Virus record (IMG/VR): IMGVR_UViG_3300007609_000021
Coordinates: 1 to 61,467 of that record
Source: a virus
Direction: 5' to 3' (one strand)
DNA length: 61,467 nt
Positions 48,059 to 57,336 of this stretch are shown piece by piece. The notes below the pieces were generated by a model. It saw only the letters and a list, made by a program, of their open reading frames with translations. It did no database searches and had not been told where the DNA came from. How positions within the stretch are numbered: the first letter of the stretch is position 1; each line of letters starts with the position of its first letter. The translations under genes and the position numbers were made by a program.

Positions 48059-50767
48059 TTAATTACAAGCTGTTTCGTTATATAATGTTGTTACCTCTCC
48101 TGCGGATAGTGCTTTGTTAAAAAATCTTGCTTGGTCAATATTTACTTGATAAAATAAAGATGAAATAGTTGGGTGTGCCGCAAAAGTAAAATCACTAACA
48201 GATAATGCTTGCGTACCACTTGTGTTTATAGTTGTTTTAAGAACATTATTAACATATATAGTAGCAGTTGTTGTTGAGGCATTATGAGAAACAACAATGT
48301 GGTTCCAATTAGATGCAGTTACCCCTGTTATAATAGTATTATTTCCTCCTGCTGCTTGATAAAATGCTATTTCAACTGTATTACCTCCGTTAAAAGAAAC
48401 ATTATGGTTATTGCTTTGTCTTGCAAAATAAATTTGTTCAGAACCTGTTGAATCTGTTTTTGCCCATACAGAAGAAGTCCAATTTTTACTTATATCTCCT
48501 ATTCCAAAATCTTGTGACACAGCTATCTTACTGCTACTCCCATTAAAAGAACCTCCTAAGTCAAACTTTCCTACAGGATAAGTAACATCTGTTTGTACTC
48601 CGTTATAGTTACCACTTAAATCAAGAGGCGAACCATCTAAAGGATAAGCAGCTACACAACTACTATCTCCTAATATATCTAATGTGTTTGTAGTACCTGA
48701 ACAAGCTAATACATCACAAGCAGTTTCATTGTATAATGTAGTAACCTCTGCTGCGGATAAGGCTTTGTTGAATATACGAACTTGGTCTATGGAGCCGTCA
48801 AAGTAATGCTCTGCCTCACCCGCTGCTCTGCCTATAGAGAAAGGATGAGTTGTGAAATAATCGAAACCAACAATGCTTCCAGAATTATCTAAAGAACCAT
48901 TAATATATATAGAGACAGAACTTTGAGTCGCTACAACAGCAACGTGATTCCAAGTATTTCTTTGTATTTGAGAAGAACTAAATAAACTTGAATTAACGTT
49001 TGATTTGTACGTTTGAAATAATATTAAATTATTGTCTTGAAGTCTTATATTAAATCCTCTACTTTGTCCTTGATAATCATAACAAGAATAAATGTTTTGA
49101 AGGTTTTGAGTACTTGCAGAATTAAACCAAGCACTAACCGCTATTGTTGAAAGTTTAAAAGAATTATCAGACAAATCTATCCAACTACTACTACCATTAA
49201 ACACACCCGCTAAATCAAACTCTCCTACTCCATAAGAAACATCAGTAGGTGTTCCGCTATAATTACCGCTTAAATCATTAGCATTGCCATCTAAAGGATA
49301 TAAAGCTATACAGCTGTTGTCTCCTAATATGTCAACTGTTTCTGCTTGACCACCGCAAAGAACTGTTCTTTCTTGGTATAAAGACTGTACTTCTAAAGGG
49401 GTTAATGCTTTGTTGAATATTCTAACTTGGTCTATTGAGCCGTTGAAGTATGCAAATCCCACATCAGACCTGTAACTTCCTAAAACTAAGTTTGTATTTA
49501 TAGTACTGGTAGCGCTTAAATTTAAAACTTTACTATTTATGAAACTATCATTTATATAAATGTTTGCCGTATTATTAGAAAAACTATATGTAACTACTAA
49601 ATTATACCAAGTACTTGGGGAAAGCGGAGTTGATGACCAAGAAGAGGTATAATAAAGAACACCCTCTCTACCTCGTGCAACCTCTATATTGTAATTTCCA
49701 GATGAGACGTATCTTATTGTTATCCTAAAAGAGTCCGAACCATTTCCTCCTAAAATAGATTTGTAGTCGCTGTTAAAAGATGAAGCCATATTAAACCAAC
49801 AAGAAAAAGAACAATCTGTGTTGGTTGAAGGAATTACTTCACCAATACTAACATAACTACTACTACCATTAAAATTAGCAGCTTGACCAAATACACCTGC
49901 CGAATAAGCAGCAGTTCCACTCCAAGTTCCATTGTATACACCGCCTTCATCGTTAGCGTTGTTTTCAAGTCTATACAAAGCTAACCCACTAGAATCTCCA
50001 AATGGATCAACTTCACTAACTGTATTTGTAACCTGTAAGTACACAACTATATTAAACGCTCTTTCCGTAGACTGATTTTCATCATCGCTTGCTGTAACGC
50101 TGAAGTTGTATGTAGTCTCTCCAGCTGGCGTAGGAACGCTTCCATCTATATCAGCACCTGTAAGTGTTAGACCTGTAGGTAAAGCACCCGTAGTAACGCT
50201 ATAGCTTATTGTTCCGCTATCTGGCTCTGTAGCCACTAAAGTAATTGTTGGGATTGTTGAACCAGCAGGGAATGTACCTAAGTTTCCAGCGGCTGTTGTC
50301 CATGAAGGAACACCGTTGTAAGACATGCCATCTACAGATGTAGCATTACCTCCGTCTACATTTGTTACAACTACATCGTAGTCACCAGCAGTCTTAGCAG
50401 GTGCCTCAAAAGTAATCTCAGTAGCAGAAACAAAAGTAATCACAGAAGGTGTTGTGCCTCCAATTGTAACCGTAGCTCCGGTCTTAAAATCAGAACCGTT
50501 TATTGTTATTGTTTGACCTCCAACAGGATCAGCAGCTAAGTCATCACCTGGGTAAGATAAAGACGTAATTATAGGTGCTACAACCCCTGGGAGTTGCTGC
50601 CATATAGTACCATTCCAAAACTCTAGCTTCTTATCAGTAGTGTTATACCTAGAATAGCCTTGCTCTGGACTTGATGGCCTCTGTGCAGTTGTTCCACTGG
50701 GTAACTGTATAAAGTCATCCCTGTCTGGGAAGTTTAATAATCCGTCTTTTACTTTAGTTTGAGCCAT
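48059..50767 (-). CDS. Tail adhesin with three LamG-like domains (902 aa)
   Basis: A 902-residue adhesin. Order: fibre-type N-terminus; an IPT/TIG domain (about 70-150, PIITSLSYPGDDLAADPVGG); a cadherin/putative-Ig domain (PSWTTAAGNLGTFPAGS, then GALPTGLTLTGADIDGS); then three concanavalin A/LamG-like domains, each starting LYRLENN or YPLDGN and ending IDQVRIFNKAL. Copies 2 and 3 are very similar. LamG-like domains bind glycans, so this probably recognises host surface polysaccharide. It overlaps the upstream gene by 14 bases. Confidence 0.75.
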   Translation of the reverse strand: MAQTKVKDGLLNFPDRDDFIQLPSGTTAQRPSSPEQGYSRYNTTDKKLEFWNGTIWQQLPGVVAPIITSLSYPGDDLAADPVGGQTITINGSDFKTGATVTIGGTTPSVITFVSATEITFEAPAKTAGDYDVVVTNVDGGNATSVDGMSYNGVPSWTTAAGNLGTFPAGSTIPTITLVATEPDSGTISYSVTTGALPTGLTLTGADIDGSVPTPAGETTYNFSVTASDDENQSTERAFNIVVYLQVTNTVSEVDPFGDSSGLALYRLENNANDEGGVYNGTWSGTAAYSAGVFGQAANFNGSSSYVSIGEVIPSTNTDCSFSCWFNMASSFNSDYKSILGGNGSDSFRITIRYVSSGNYNIEVARGREGVLYYTSSWSSTPLSPSTWYNLVVTYSFSNNTANIYINDSFINSKVLNLSATSTINTNLVLGSYRSDVGFAYFNGSIDQVRIFNKALTPLEVQSLYQERTVLCGGQAETVDILGDNSCIALYPLDGNANDLSGNYSGTPTDVSYGVGEFDLAGVFNGSSSWIDLSDNSFKLSTIAVSAWFNSASTQNLQNIYSCYDYQGQSRGFNIRLQDNNLILFQTYKSNVNSSLFSSSQIQRNTWNHVAVVATQSSVSIYINGSLDNSGSIVGFDYFTTHPFSIGRAAGEAEHYFDGSIDQVRIFNKALSAAEVTTLYNETACDVLACSGTTNTLDILGDSSCVAAYPLDGSPLDLSGNYNGVQTDVTYPVGKFDLGGSFNGSSSKIAVSQDFGIGDISKNWTSSVWAKTDSTGSEQIYFARQSNNHNVSFNGGNTVEIAFYQAAGGNNTIITGVTASNWNHIVVSHNASTTTATIYVNNVLKTTINTSGTQALSVSDFTFAAHPTISSLFYQVNIDQARFFNKALSAGEVTTLYNETACN

Positions 50768-51002
50768 GTGCTATGAATTCGTCTTTAGATGTATCGTAAA
50801 AATCTCCAACAGCTGCAAACTTGCCTCTGAAGGTTCCGTTGTAAGATGTCTGTTTCCAGTTGTCCCAGTTAGATAGGTATCTGCATAAGTCTAAACCTAG
50901 CTTCTCTTTCTCAACACCGTTCTCATCTAGCAAGACATCATTAGCAACAACAATTACTTGCTCTACTATATTTTCGTTATTTAATTTTGCAAAGTGCGCC
51001 AT
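50754..51002 (-). CDS. Conserved marine-phage fibre-cluster protein (82 aa)
   Basis: An 82-residue protein beginning MAHFAKLNNENIVEQVIVVA, with WKQTSYNGTFRGKFAAVGDF near the end. I recognise this pattern from small proteins of marine cyanophages and related viruses, where it occurs near tail genes. The molecular role is unknown. It is flanked by two adhesin genes. Confidence 0.65.
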   Translation of the reverse strand: MAHFAKLNNENIVEQVIVVANDVLLDENGVEKEKLGLDLCRYLSNWDNWKQTSYNGTFRGKFAAVGDFYDTSKDEFIAHGSN

Positions 51003-51005
51003 GTC

Positions 51006-52256
51006 TTAAGCTGTATATGTTCCACTTCCAGTGTATGTTAATATTGTGTCTGTACCATCAGTAGTTACGGTTGGGCTTCCTGTTGTAATTCCTGAATAGT
51101 TAGCTGTAGGAAACCTAAGTATTACTACTCCAGAGCCGCCATTCGCTGCATTATCATTGTATACATATGTTGAATAACTTCCCTGACCAGAACCACCAGC
51201 GCCTCCGCCAGTGTTAGCGCCACCATCACCTCCAGTAGCATCACCTCCATTTGAAGCCTGATTACCATTTCCTCCATTATTCAAACCACCAGTGCCTCCT
51301 AATCCAGCTGCTGGTGGAGATGTTGAGGCGTCTGCAGCACCACCGCCGCCGCCTCCGCCAATGCCGCCATTTCCTGCTGAAGAATCTTCCGCTCTATCCC
51401 ATTGAGCCCCGCCTCCGCCACCAGCAAAATAAACATTTGATCCGGTGATAGTAGATAAATACCCAGCGCCACCATGCGGAGTAGACGAAGGATTGAATCC
51501 AGATTGTGTAGCTCCACCGCCACCGCCGCCTGCAATCTTAGAATAAGGCTCACCATCATCTCCTCCTGAATTACCTTGCCCAGAAGTCCCTGATCCTTGA
51601 GATCCATTATAAGGCGCTCCACCTCCGGATCCTCCTGAAGATGATGTTCCAGATGTTCCATTATTAAAGTAAGTTGCTCCAGCGCCGCCGCCAATAGCTG
51701 TTATTGTAAATGAAGATGTAGATATTGTTGTGTTTCCTCCGTTTTGTCCTGGAGCTTCGTTTTCATTAGATCCAACACCACCAGCGCCTCCGCTTCCTAC
51801 AGAAATAGAAAAAGAGGTTCCAGACGCAGTATTTTGAAAAATAGATTCTATATATCCTCCTGCTCCTCCACCCCCAGAGTGCCTTGTTCCAGTGCCACCG
51901 CCGCCTGCAACCGCTAAATAAGAAATGTCATATTCTGCTGAAACATTTAAGCTAAAATCTCTTTCATTAGATTCTCCTTCAGAATCAGTAGCTGTTATTG
52001 AAAAATCAACCGTCACAAAAGTATTGTATCCAGTCAAAGTTCCGGATATAACGCCTGTAGAACTATCTAAAGACAAGCCAGTTGGCAATGAACCAGATGT
52101 AACGGAGTATGTTATAACATCATTAAAAAACTCAGCCGCAGAAAGGTTTATATTAGATATAGGATTCCCCGATTGATTAATAGTACCAAGAGACCCAGCT
52201 TCGGTTATCCAAGTTGGTGCCTCTGAAACGTATAATAATTTTTTATTGTATGCCAT
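51006..52256 (-). CDS. Glycine-rich tail-fibre protein with Ig-like domain (416 aa)
   Basis: A 416-residue protein. An N-terminal putative-Ig/cadherin-type domain (about 15-105, GSLPTGLSLDSSTGVISGTL) is followed by a very glycine-rich region (about 115-385) with runs of GGGGG, then the tail ILTYTGSGTYTA. Such polyglycine regions form receptor-binding tips. A decayed copy of the same C-terminus lies at 46497-46540. It shares a base with the upstream gene. Confidence 0.7.
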   Translation of the reverse strand: MAYNKKLLYVSEAPTWITEAGSLGTINQSGNPISNINLSAAEFFNDVITYSVTSGSLPTGLSLDSSTGVISGTLTGYNTFVTVDFSITATDSEGESNERDFSLNVSAEYDISYLAVAGGGGTGTRHSGGGGAGGYIESIFQNTASGTSFSISVGSGGAGGVGSNENEAPGQNGGNTTISTSSFTITAIGGGAGATYFNNGTSGTSSSGGSGGGAPYNGSQGSGTSGQGNSGGDDGEPYSKIAGGGGGGATQSGFNPSSTPHGGAGYLSTITGSNVYFAGGGGGAQWDRAEDSSAGNGGIGGGGGGGAADASTSPPAAGLGGTGGLNNGGNGNQASNGGDATGGDGGANTGGGAGGSGQGSYSTYVYNDNAANGGSGVVILRFPTANYSGITTGSPTVTTDGTDTILTYTGSGTYTA

Positions 52257-52675
52257 TATACTAGTGGTTGATTTATACTAACCCAGAACTGAGCTGGTGA
52301 TGAAGATGTGCACAAAACTTGAACTAAGTTTGTTTTAGTTCCATCATACTGCCCAAAAACAATATTAGCAGCAACAGGGAGTGTTAAAGTGTAATCCCCT
52401 GTAATTACAAGGTCCTTAACCTCTCCAATATTAAAGTTAGTAAATGTTAAAGTCGTATTAGCCCCAAGTGTTTTAGTAAATACTTGACCCGCAGAAAAAT
52501 CAACCGTGTCAGCTGGGATTTCCAAAGATACCGCATTTAACAAATCTTGAGCGTCTCCAAGCTGCTGTAGAGCCTTAGACTGAAGTACTATATCTTCCGA
52601 TGTAGCTGTAGCCGCCGTTATCTTGGCGTCTAAGTAATTAATTACTGATGTGGTTAATGATGCTAATGTTGCCAT
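52256..52675 (-). CDS. Tail-fibre cluster protein (139 aa)
   Basis: A 139-residue protein: a helical N-terminus (MATLASLTTSVINYLDAKIT) then a beta-rich part (TKTLGANTTLTFTNFNIGEV, DLVITGDYTLTLPVAANIVF) similar in style to the 149-residue protein at 47599. Probably a minor fibre or fibre-tip protein. The call is from composition and context. Confidence 0.6.
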   Translation of the reverse strand: MATLASLTTSVINYLDAKITAATATSEDIVLQSKALQQLGDAQDLLNAVSLEIPADTVDFSAGQVFTKTLGANTTLTFTNFNIGEVKDLVITGDYTLTLPVAANIVFGQYDGTKTNLVQVLCTSSSPAQFWVSINQPLV

Positions 52676-52685
52676 TTGTTGTTGT

Positions 52686-54083
52686 TTATGATAATATTGT
52701 TGAGTAATATGTTTCTGTTAATCCTACTAATCCGTATACGGCTAATTTTCTATCTGATCCGCCTCCGCTACCAGCTGTTATACTTGCAAAAGTAATAACT
52801 TCTACCGTGTATCCATTCTGAGGAGCTGTGCTAAAACTTATTGTTGTTCCGTCTAAAGTGTATGTAGACTTCTCCTGATAAACACCTTGTAAGAATACAA
52901 ATGTTTTATCCTTGCTATCTACAGCTTGAGGCAATGTAAAGTCCGTTGTTACACCATCCCCAGTAATCAAGCTACTGTTTAAAGATGTTAAATCTACAGC
53001 CTTTAAATGCACAACCTCTATCTCAACTCCGCTAGGTACGTTCTCACTAAATGTTATAACATTGTCTAAGACTGAATAAGTGCTCTTAGATTGATAAACA
53101 CCGTCAAAGTATACTTGAGTATTGTTTTCGCTTGAAAGCGCCTGAGAAAGCGTGTATTCGCTTGTAGAGCCGTTACCGGTAAATGCGTCTGTCTTTACAA
53201 CAGCAGATACAGAAAGCAAATGTATCACTTCAATATCTGTTCCTGAATCAGGTGCTTCGCTAAATGTAATAACACTACCAGAAGTAGTGTAGTTTGCTTT
53301 AGACTGATAAACACCGTCTATGTATACCTGTGTCTGACTTTCGCTTTGTACGGGAGAAGATAAAGTAAAAGCAACAGTTGTTCCATCGCCAGTGTACTCA
53401 TTTTTTTCTACAGTTAGCGTACTTGCTGCACTACCCCCTGTAGCTAAATCACCGTTCTTCCAATACCCTTGAGCCGCATCCCATATAAGGCCTTGACCAT
53501 TCGATACGTCTTCAATATGTACATCATGTAGTTCGTGTATCCCTTCATTGCCTTGAACCCTTACAGCTAACTTTCCGTTTGTAGAAGAGTTCAAAACAAA
53601 TGCAGTAGCAAGCTTTACAGCTGGTGCTTCAGGCTCTGTAACCGTTAATCCCCCAGGGACCGTTGGGTCACACCAAAGGACATCTCCATCGTTAAATGCA
53701 CTAGTGTTGATTTGATCAACAACTCCAAAGTGTACCGCTTTTCCAAACTCACCGTTAGCAATAGTTTCTTCTAGTATACCTATGTAGTACTTTGGTTCTA
53801 CAGCACCACTAGCGTCCATAGGAGCAACTAGTATATTGCCTGAGTTCCCATCAGTACCAACTGCCATAAGACCAGTCCCTCTATTTATAGTAGAGCCTGT
53901 CTCATTCTTTACTTCAAAGTATACAAAATTAGACTGCGCACCCGTTACACCAGATAAGTCAGACCAATCAAGAGTACCCGCGGCAGCATCAGTTATAGAT
54001 AAGTATTGACCGTCTGCACCAACCGTTGTAGGAAAAGTGTACTGGTCATTAATATTAATTGAACTTTTAAACTTAACTGCCAT
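52686..54083 (-). CDS. Tail-fibre protein with three T7-fibre-like modules (465 aa)
   Basis: A 465-residue fibre. The first about 225 residues include an N-terminal segment (TFPTTVGADGQYLSITDAAA) seen in phage stalks. Residues about 228-440 are three copies of a roughly 65-residue module with the pattern TGDGTT-FTLP, QVYIDGVYQSKSTY and ITFSEAP-GTEIEVIHL. The same module occurs once in the ring protein at 34796. This suggests that fibre and tail-tube proteins interlock through like domains (inference). Confidence 0.7.
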   Translation of the reverse strand: MAVKFKSSININDQYTFPTTVGADGQYLSITDAAAGTLDWSDLSGVTGAQSNFVYFEVKNETGSTINRGTGLMAVGTDGNSGNILVAPMDASGAVEPKYYIGILEETIANGEFGKAVHFGVVDQINTSAFNDGDVLWCDPTVPGGLTVTEPEAPAVKLATAFVLNSSTNGKLAVRVQGNEGIHELHDVHIEDVSNGQGLIWDAAQGYWKNGDLATGGSAASTLTVEKNEYTGDGTTVAFTLSSPVQSESQTQVYIDGVYQSKANYTTSGSVITFSEAPDSGTDIEVIHLLSVSAVVKTDAFTGNGSTSEYTLSQALSSENNTQVYFDGVYQSKSTYSVLDNVITFSENVPSGVEIEVVHLKAVDLTSLNSSLITGDGVTTDFTLPQAVDSKDKTFVFLQGVYQEKSTYTLDGTTISFSTAPQNGYTVEVITFASITAGSGGGSDRKLAVYGLVGLTETYYSTILS

Positions 54084-54096
54084 GTAATTTTATTTA

Positions 54097-55191
54097 TTAC
54101 CCAATCTTAGTAACCAACACTCTAATAGAGTTAGTAGGCGTAGAAGAGAATGTTATTGTTGCCGTTGTTGTAGAAGCTCTTTGAACATCTGCAAATACAG
54201 TCTCATCAGTTACGGTGTCATATAATTGAATAATTACGTCTTTTGTATTTAATCCGTGTGTTATTGTAGCCGTATCATTAATGGTAGTAGCATATGAATT
54301 AGCTGATACGCTTGAAGACACAAAGTTTTCAGTAGCAATATTTTCGCTAGTACCAGAATAGATTTCTATTTGCCACTTATCAGTAGTTTCATTCCATAAA
54401 AGAGATACGTTAGAGTCGTCACCCCTTTCAACTTCAATACCAGCACTTTCTGTAGCACCACCAGTAGCGTTACTATTTAAAGTAATAATATTGTCAGCTA
54501 AAAGAATCGTTTCGGTATTAACAGTAGTCGTAGTACCTGATACTGTTAAATCGCCGCTAACAGTAACATTGTCACTAAAAGTTTTATTGCCACCTATAGT
54601 TTGATCACCAGAAGTTCTAACAACCGTGCTATCAACATCAATGGTTACATTATCGTCACTTACGGTTGTAGTTGTACCATCACCGCCTGTAAAATTTAAT
54701 GTACCAGATATTAATGATACAGAATCCGTTCCAGTATCCCCTGATATAGATAAAGAAGAACTTACCGATTGTGTTCCGGCACCAGTTAAACGACCATCTT
54801 CATCAACGGTAAATGTTGCAATTTCAGTAGCAGAGCCATAAGAGCCAGCATTTACACCTGTAGTATTAAGTTCATTTGATGTAATACCAGAAGCTTTTAC
54901 TCTTAATGTATCGGCATTTACTTCTAACGTACTATTGTCGGTGTTTACATCTATGGTTACAGATCCAGAATTACCTCCACCTGTTAAACCGTCTCCAGCA
55001 ATTACCTCAGTTAAATCACCTGAGATATTTACCCAAGCAGATCCATCATATACAAAAACGAAGTTTGTTACCGAGTTATAATAAATTTGCCCCTCTACCG
55101 GATTGGAGGGAGCTGAAGCCAACGGGTGTAAAACCGCATTTTGAATCTCGTTTTGATTTAAATCGAGACTAGTTAAAAATTTTTGTGCCAT
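54097..55191 (-). CDS. Tail-fibre protein (364 aa)
   Basis: A 364-residue fibre protein. The N-terminus (FLTSLDLNQNEIQNAVLHPL, PVEGQIYYNSVTNFVFVYDG) is a common phage fibre start; the middle is Thr/Ser/Gly-rich stalk. The C-terminal domain (ATITHGLNTKDVIIQLYDTV) is shared in style with the neighbouring gene at 55202. It is likely a trimeric fibre shaft. Confidence 0.7.
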   Translation of the reverse strand: MAQKFLTSLDLNQNEIQNAVLHPLASAPSNPVEGQIYYNSVTNFVFVYDGSAWVNISGDLTEVIAGDGLTGGGNSGSVTIDVNTDNSTLEVNADTLRVKASGITSNELNTTGVNAGSYGSATEIATFTVDEDGRLTGAGTQSVSSSLSISGDTGTDSVSLISGTLNFTGGDGTTTTVSDDNVTIDVDSTVVRTSGDQTIGGNKTFSDNVTVSGDLTVSGTTTTVNTETILLADNIITLNSNATGGATESAGIEVERGDDSNVSLLWNETTDKWQIEIYSGTSENIATENFVSSSVSANSYATTINDTATITHGLNTKDVIIQLYDTVTDETVFADVQRASTTTATITFSSTPTNSIRVLVTKIG

Positions 55192-55201
55192 ATCTTTTTA
55201 G

Positions 55202-55903
55202 TTAGTTTAGGTATGCTTTACCTGAAAATGATCCGTTAAATGTTACAGTTAATTGATTAGTCGTATTATATGTTATATCTCCGACTACCACTGTATTTGC
55301 TGAATCAACAATAGTAACAGAAGGAAACTTTTCTAAGTTATGATTTATCACCCAAGTATTTGAAGCTGTTCCTTGAGTATGCACGTATTTTTTGTCCGCA
55401 GCGGCTTGAGCTTCAATTACGCCGTAATAAGTATTTCTTGAAAACAAACCATTACCTTCAACAAAAATAACTGTTGCGTCATAAAAAGTAGGTTGGGAAG
55501 GCCTTTGAATTAAAGAAGTTAAATTATATTTAGCGAATGAATTAACATCAGATAAGTCATATATAAATATTGCACTATCTTCTAGGTAATTTAAATAATC
55601 TACCGCATAAATACCTCCAGATGTTTCTTGGCTAAATACAAAGTTTGTTATTGCTGAAAACTCTGTTTGGTCGCCAAAACCGTCGGGAAATGATATAGTG
55701 CCATCAAGCCTTGAGTTTGGTGCAGCCGTATACGATTTAAATGGTATCTGACCACCAATTCCAATTTTGCCCGTTTGGTTAAAGTTATTAGCTATTCCTT
55801 GTGCCGTAAAATTTCTAGTTTTACCAGTAGAAGAATCAGTACCAATCCATTTATCTAAATCCTGTACATCAAGATCCGTTTTGTAGGTATTAATTCTAGC
55901 CAT
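55202..55903 (-). CDS. Tail-fibre protein (233 aa)
   Basis: A 233-residue protein. It begins ARINTYKTDLDVQDLDKWIG, a start found in marine phage fibres. Its C-terminal domain (TWVINHNLEKFPSVTIVDSA, then YNTTNQLTVTFNGSFSGKAY) is a small beta-barrel typical of fibre tips. It overlaps the holin-like gene upstream by 8 bases. Confidence 0.7.
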   Translation of the reverse strand: MARINTYKTDLDVQDLDKWIGTDSSTGKTRNFTAQGIANNFNQTGKIGIGGQIPFKSYTAAPNSRLDGTISFPDGFGDQTEFSAITNFVFSQETSGGIYAVDYLNYLEDSAIFIYDLSDVNSFAKYNLTSLIQRPSQPTFYDATVIFVEGNGLFSRNTYYGVIEAQAAADKKYVHTQGTASNTWVINHNLEKFPSVTIVDSANTVVVGDITYNTTNQLTVTFNGSFSGKAYLN

Positions 55904-56363
55904 TCTTATCGTCTTTCTTTACTGCTGATCCAAAGTAATATCCAAAGATGCTCAGTGCAACTCCTTCAACAATACCAATCATGTGTATAAATATTTCTTT
56001 ATTGCTTTCAGGAACATTTGTAGTTACTACTGTATATACTAAAAAAGCAAATGCTGCCAATCCAACAACTCCAGTTAAAGACATCATCCAGTCTTTACCA
56101 CCAGATGAAACTATAGCAGCTTCTCTTTTCCTAGCAGAATCTCTATCTTCAACTTCAAGTCTGTATAATTCAACTAACTGATCATGAGCCTGAGCTTTCT
56201 CCTCTTCTGACATATCAGGATCTGTGTCAATTAAATTTTTAATTACACCTAAAACCCCACTATCCGGAAGGGCCTTACTAGCCCCTTTAATAAATCCCGG
56301 TATAACACCCAATAGTATTTTACCTAATCCTGTTTCTTTAAAAGGTTTTTTATCGGCGCTCAT
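55896..56363 (-). CDS. Holin-like protein (3TM type, 155 aa)
   Basis: A 155-residue protein. The N-terminal half is soluble (GLGKILLGVIPGFIKGASKA, then acidic SEEEKAQAHDQLVELYRLE). The C-terminal half has two membrane segments (about 96-114, GVVGLAAFAFLVYTVVT, and 127-146, IGIVEGVALSIFGYYFGSAV) and a charged tail. This matches the 3TM holin family of marine phages. Since another holin candidate lies at 18503, its exact role is open. Confidence 0.65.
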   Translation of the reverse strand: MSADKKPFKETGLGKILLGVIPGFIKGASKALPDSGVLGVIKNLIDTDPDMSEEEKAQAHDQLVELYRLEVEDRDSARKREAAIVSSGGKDWMMSLTGVVGLAAFAFLVYTVVTTNVPESNKEIFIHMIGIVEGVALSIFGYYFGSAVKKDDKNG

Positions 56364-56365
56364 AT

Positions 56366-56680
56366 TTACTTTTGTTTTTTTCTACCAGCTCTTTTTTTAC
56401 CTGCAGCAGCTTTTGGTAAATCACCAATTTGATTTCCAACTTCTTTAACTGCTTTAGCAACATCTTTACTTTCTTCAACTACAGCAGCTATCCTAACTTC
56501 TGCTTCGTCTAAAATCTCGTTGATTTTATCTGATGTGTCTTTTCCAAACTTATCCGCAAAATCAGGGATATGGTTGTTATCTTCATCGTTGAATAAGCCT
56601 TTCTTTTTAAGGTATACCCCAAGCATTATTAATCCTGCTATAATTAATACAATTGCGAATACTATAAATGTTATTTTCAT
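56366..56680 (-). CDS. Membrane-anchored coiled-coil protein (104 aa)
   Basis: A 104-residue protein with an N-terminal membrane anchor (residues 4-24, TFIVFAIVLIIAGLIMLGVY), an acidic coiled-coil middle and a very basic tail (AAAGKKRAGRKKQK). It may act in lysis or anchor virion components. It is followed 2 bases later by the holin-like gene. Confidence 0.6.
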   Translation of the reverse strand: MKITFIVFAIVLIIAGLIMLGVYLKKKGLFNDEDNNHIPDFADKFGKDTSDKINEILDEAEVRIAAVVEESKDVAKAVKEVGNQIGDLPKAAAGKKRAGRKKQK

Positions 56681-56682
56681 GT

Positions 56683-56841
56683 TTATTTATTTTTATATGG
56701 AAAAATTTTATTTAAAGCGTCTTGCCTTCCTTCACATCCACAAGGTATGTTTAACCCTTTAGACATCTTGTCTACCATAGTTTGTATGCCGGAAGCTTTT
56801 GTTATTTTAGCAATACTATCGCCAAGACCTTTTGATTTCAT
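56683..56841 (-). CDS. Small CGC-motif protein (52 aa)
   Basis: A 52-residue protein (MKSKGLGDSIAKITKASGIQ..., then PCGCEGRQDALNKIFPY). The CGCxxR followed by LNKIFPY pattern is one I associate with small proteins in phages of marine Bacteroidetes. The function is unknown; the cysteine pair may bind metal. It overlaps the upstream gene by 4 bases. Confidence 0.6.
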   Translation of the reverse strand: MKSKGLGDSIAKITKASGIQTMVDKMSKGLNIPCGCEGRQDALNKIFPYKNK

Positions 56842-57113
56842 TTTTTTCTTTTTAAAGATTTTACTCGCCGCGGTTTACCTGCCGGTTGTCCTAGGCTTTT
56901 CTTTTCTCTTATCTTCTTTGCTTTCTCAGCTGAAGACATTTCAGAAGCGGTTTTAGGCGTTTTAGAAGATATACGTTTCTTAGGTCTGCAATAAGGTACT
57001 CCTCTGCCATCACCTTTGGATCTACCGCAAGGTTTACCTGTACGTACATCTATCCACTCTTCTTTAAACCATCTTTTTAAGCTGGCGCCTTTTTTACTTT
57101 TTCTTACTGCCAC
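56838..57113 (-). CDS. DUF5872-like basic protein (91 aa)
   Basis: A 91-residue, very basic protein. KKGASLKRWFKEEWIDVRTG and PCGRSKGDGRGVPYCRPKKR match the DUF5872 pattern known from marine viruses. The C-terminal part is Lys/Arg-rich. Probably nucleic-acid binding (inference from charge). It is part of a run of five small basic proteins (56838-57950). Confidence 0.7.
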   Translation of the reverse strand: MAVRKSKKGASLKRWFKEEWIDVRTGKPCGRSKGDGRGVPYCRPKKRISSKTPKTASEMSSAEKAKKIREKKSLGQPAGKPRRVKSLKRKK

Positions 57114-57228
57114 TGCCCCACTTTTTAGCGCCGACTTTACGGCATTTAGCTATTGCCCCAGAAGCATAAGCCGAGGGGAATACCTTATATCTTTTTTTTA
57201 CTTTGTGGTAGCATGCATCTTTAGCCAT
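57094..57228 (-). CDS. Small basic marine-virus protein (44 aa)
   Basis: A 44-residue protein (MAKDACYHKVKKRYKVFPSA...ASGAIAKCRKVGAKKWG). The CYxKVKxRYKVFPSAYASG pattern recurs in many marine phages and other aquatic viruses. It is highly basic with two cysteines. It overlaps DUF5872-like protein by 20 bases and is preceded by a 1-base overlap. Role unknown. Confidence 0.7.
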   Translation of the reverse strand: MAKDACYHKVKKRYKVFPSAYASGAIAKCRKVGAKKWGSGSKKK

Positions 57229-57332
57229 TACTTTTTCTTTTTCTTAAGCTTTTTAAAATCAGCTCCAGTTATTTTGTTGTAAGGCTTTGCTTTCCCAGCA
57301 ATCTTTTTTTGTTTTGGTGATAATTTTTTCAT
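57228..57332 (-). CDS. Small lysine-rich marine-phage protein (34 aa)
   Basis: A 34-residue protein, one third lysine (MKKLSPKQKKIAGKAKPYNK, then ITGADFKKLKKKKK). The SPKQKK...NKITGADFKKL pattern is a recurrent marine-phage peptide. It ends on the first base of the next ATG. Function unknown; condensing or binding nucleic acid is a guess. Confidence 0.65.
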   Translation of the reverse strand: MKKLSPKQKKIAGKAKPYNKITGADFKKLKKKKK

Positions 57333-57336
57333 AATA

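Noticed and set aside
51299-51694. 131-codon frame inside the glycine-rich fibre gene
   Set aside because: Alternate-frame reading of glycine codons in the 416-residue fibre gene; no start signal or family.
46893-52256. Collagen-like substrate for the prolyl hydroxylase among the fibres
   Set aside because: The glycine-rich fibre proteins lack Gly-X-Y periodicity and are poor in proline, so the Ala-Pro-Thr tail protein is a better candidate.
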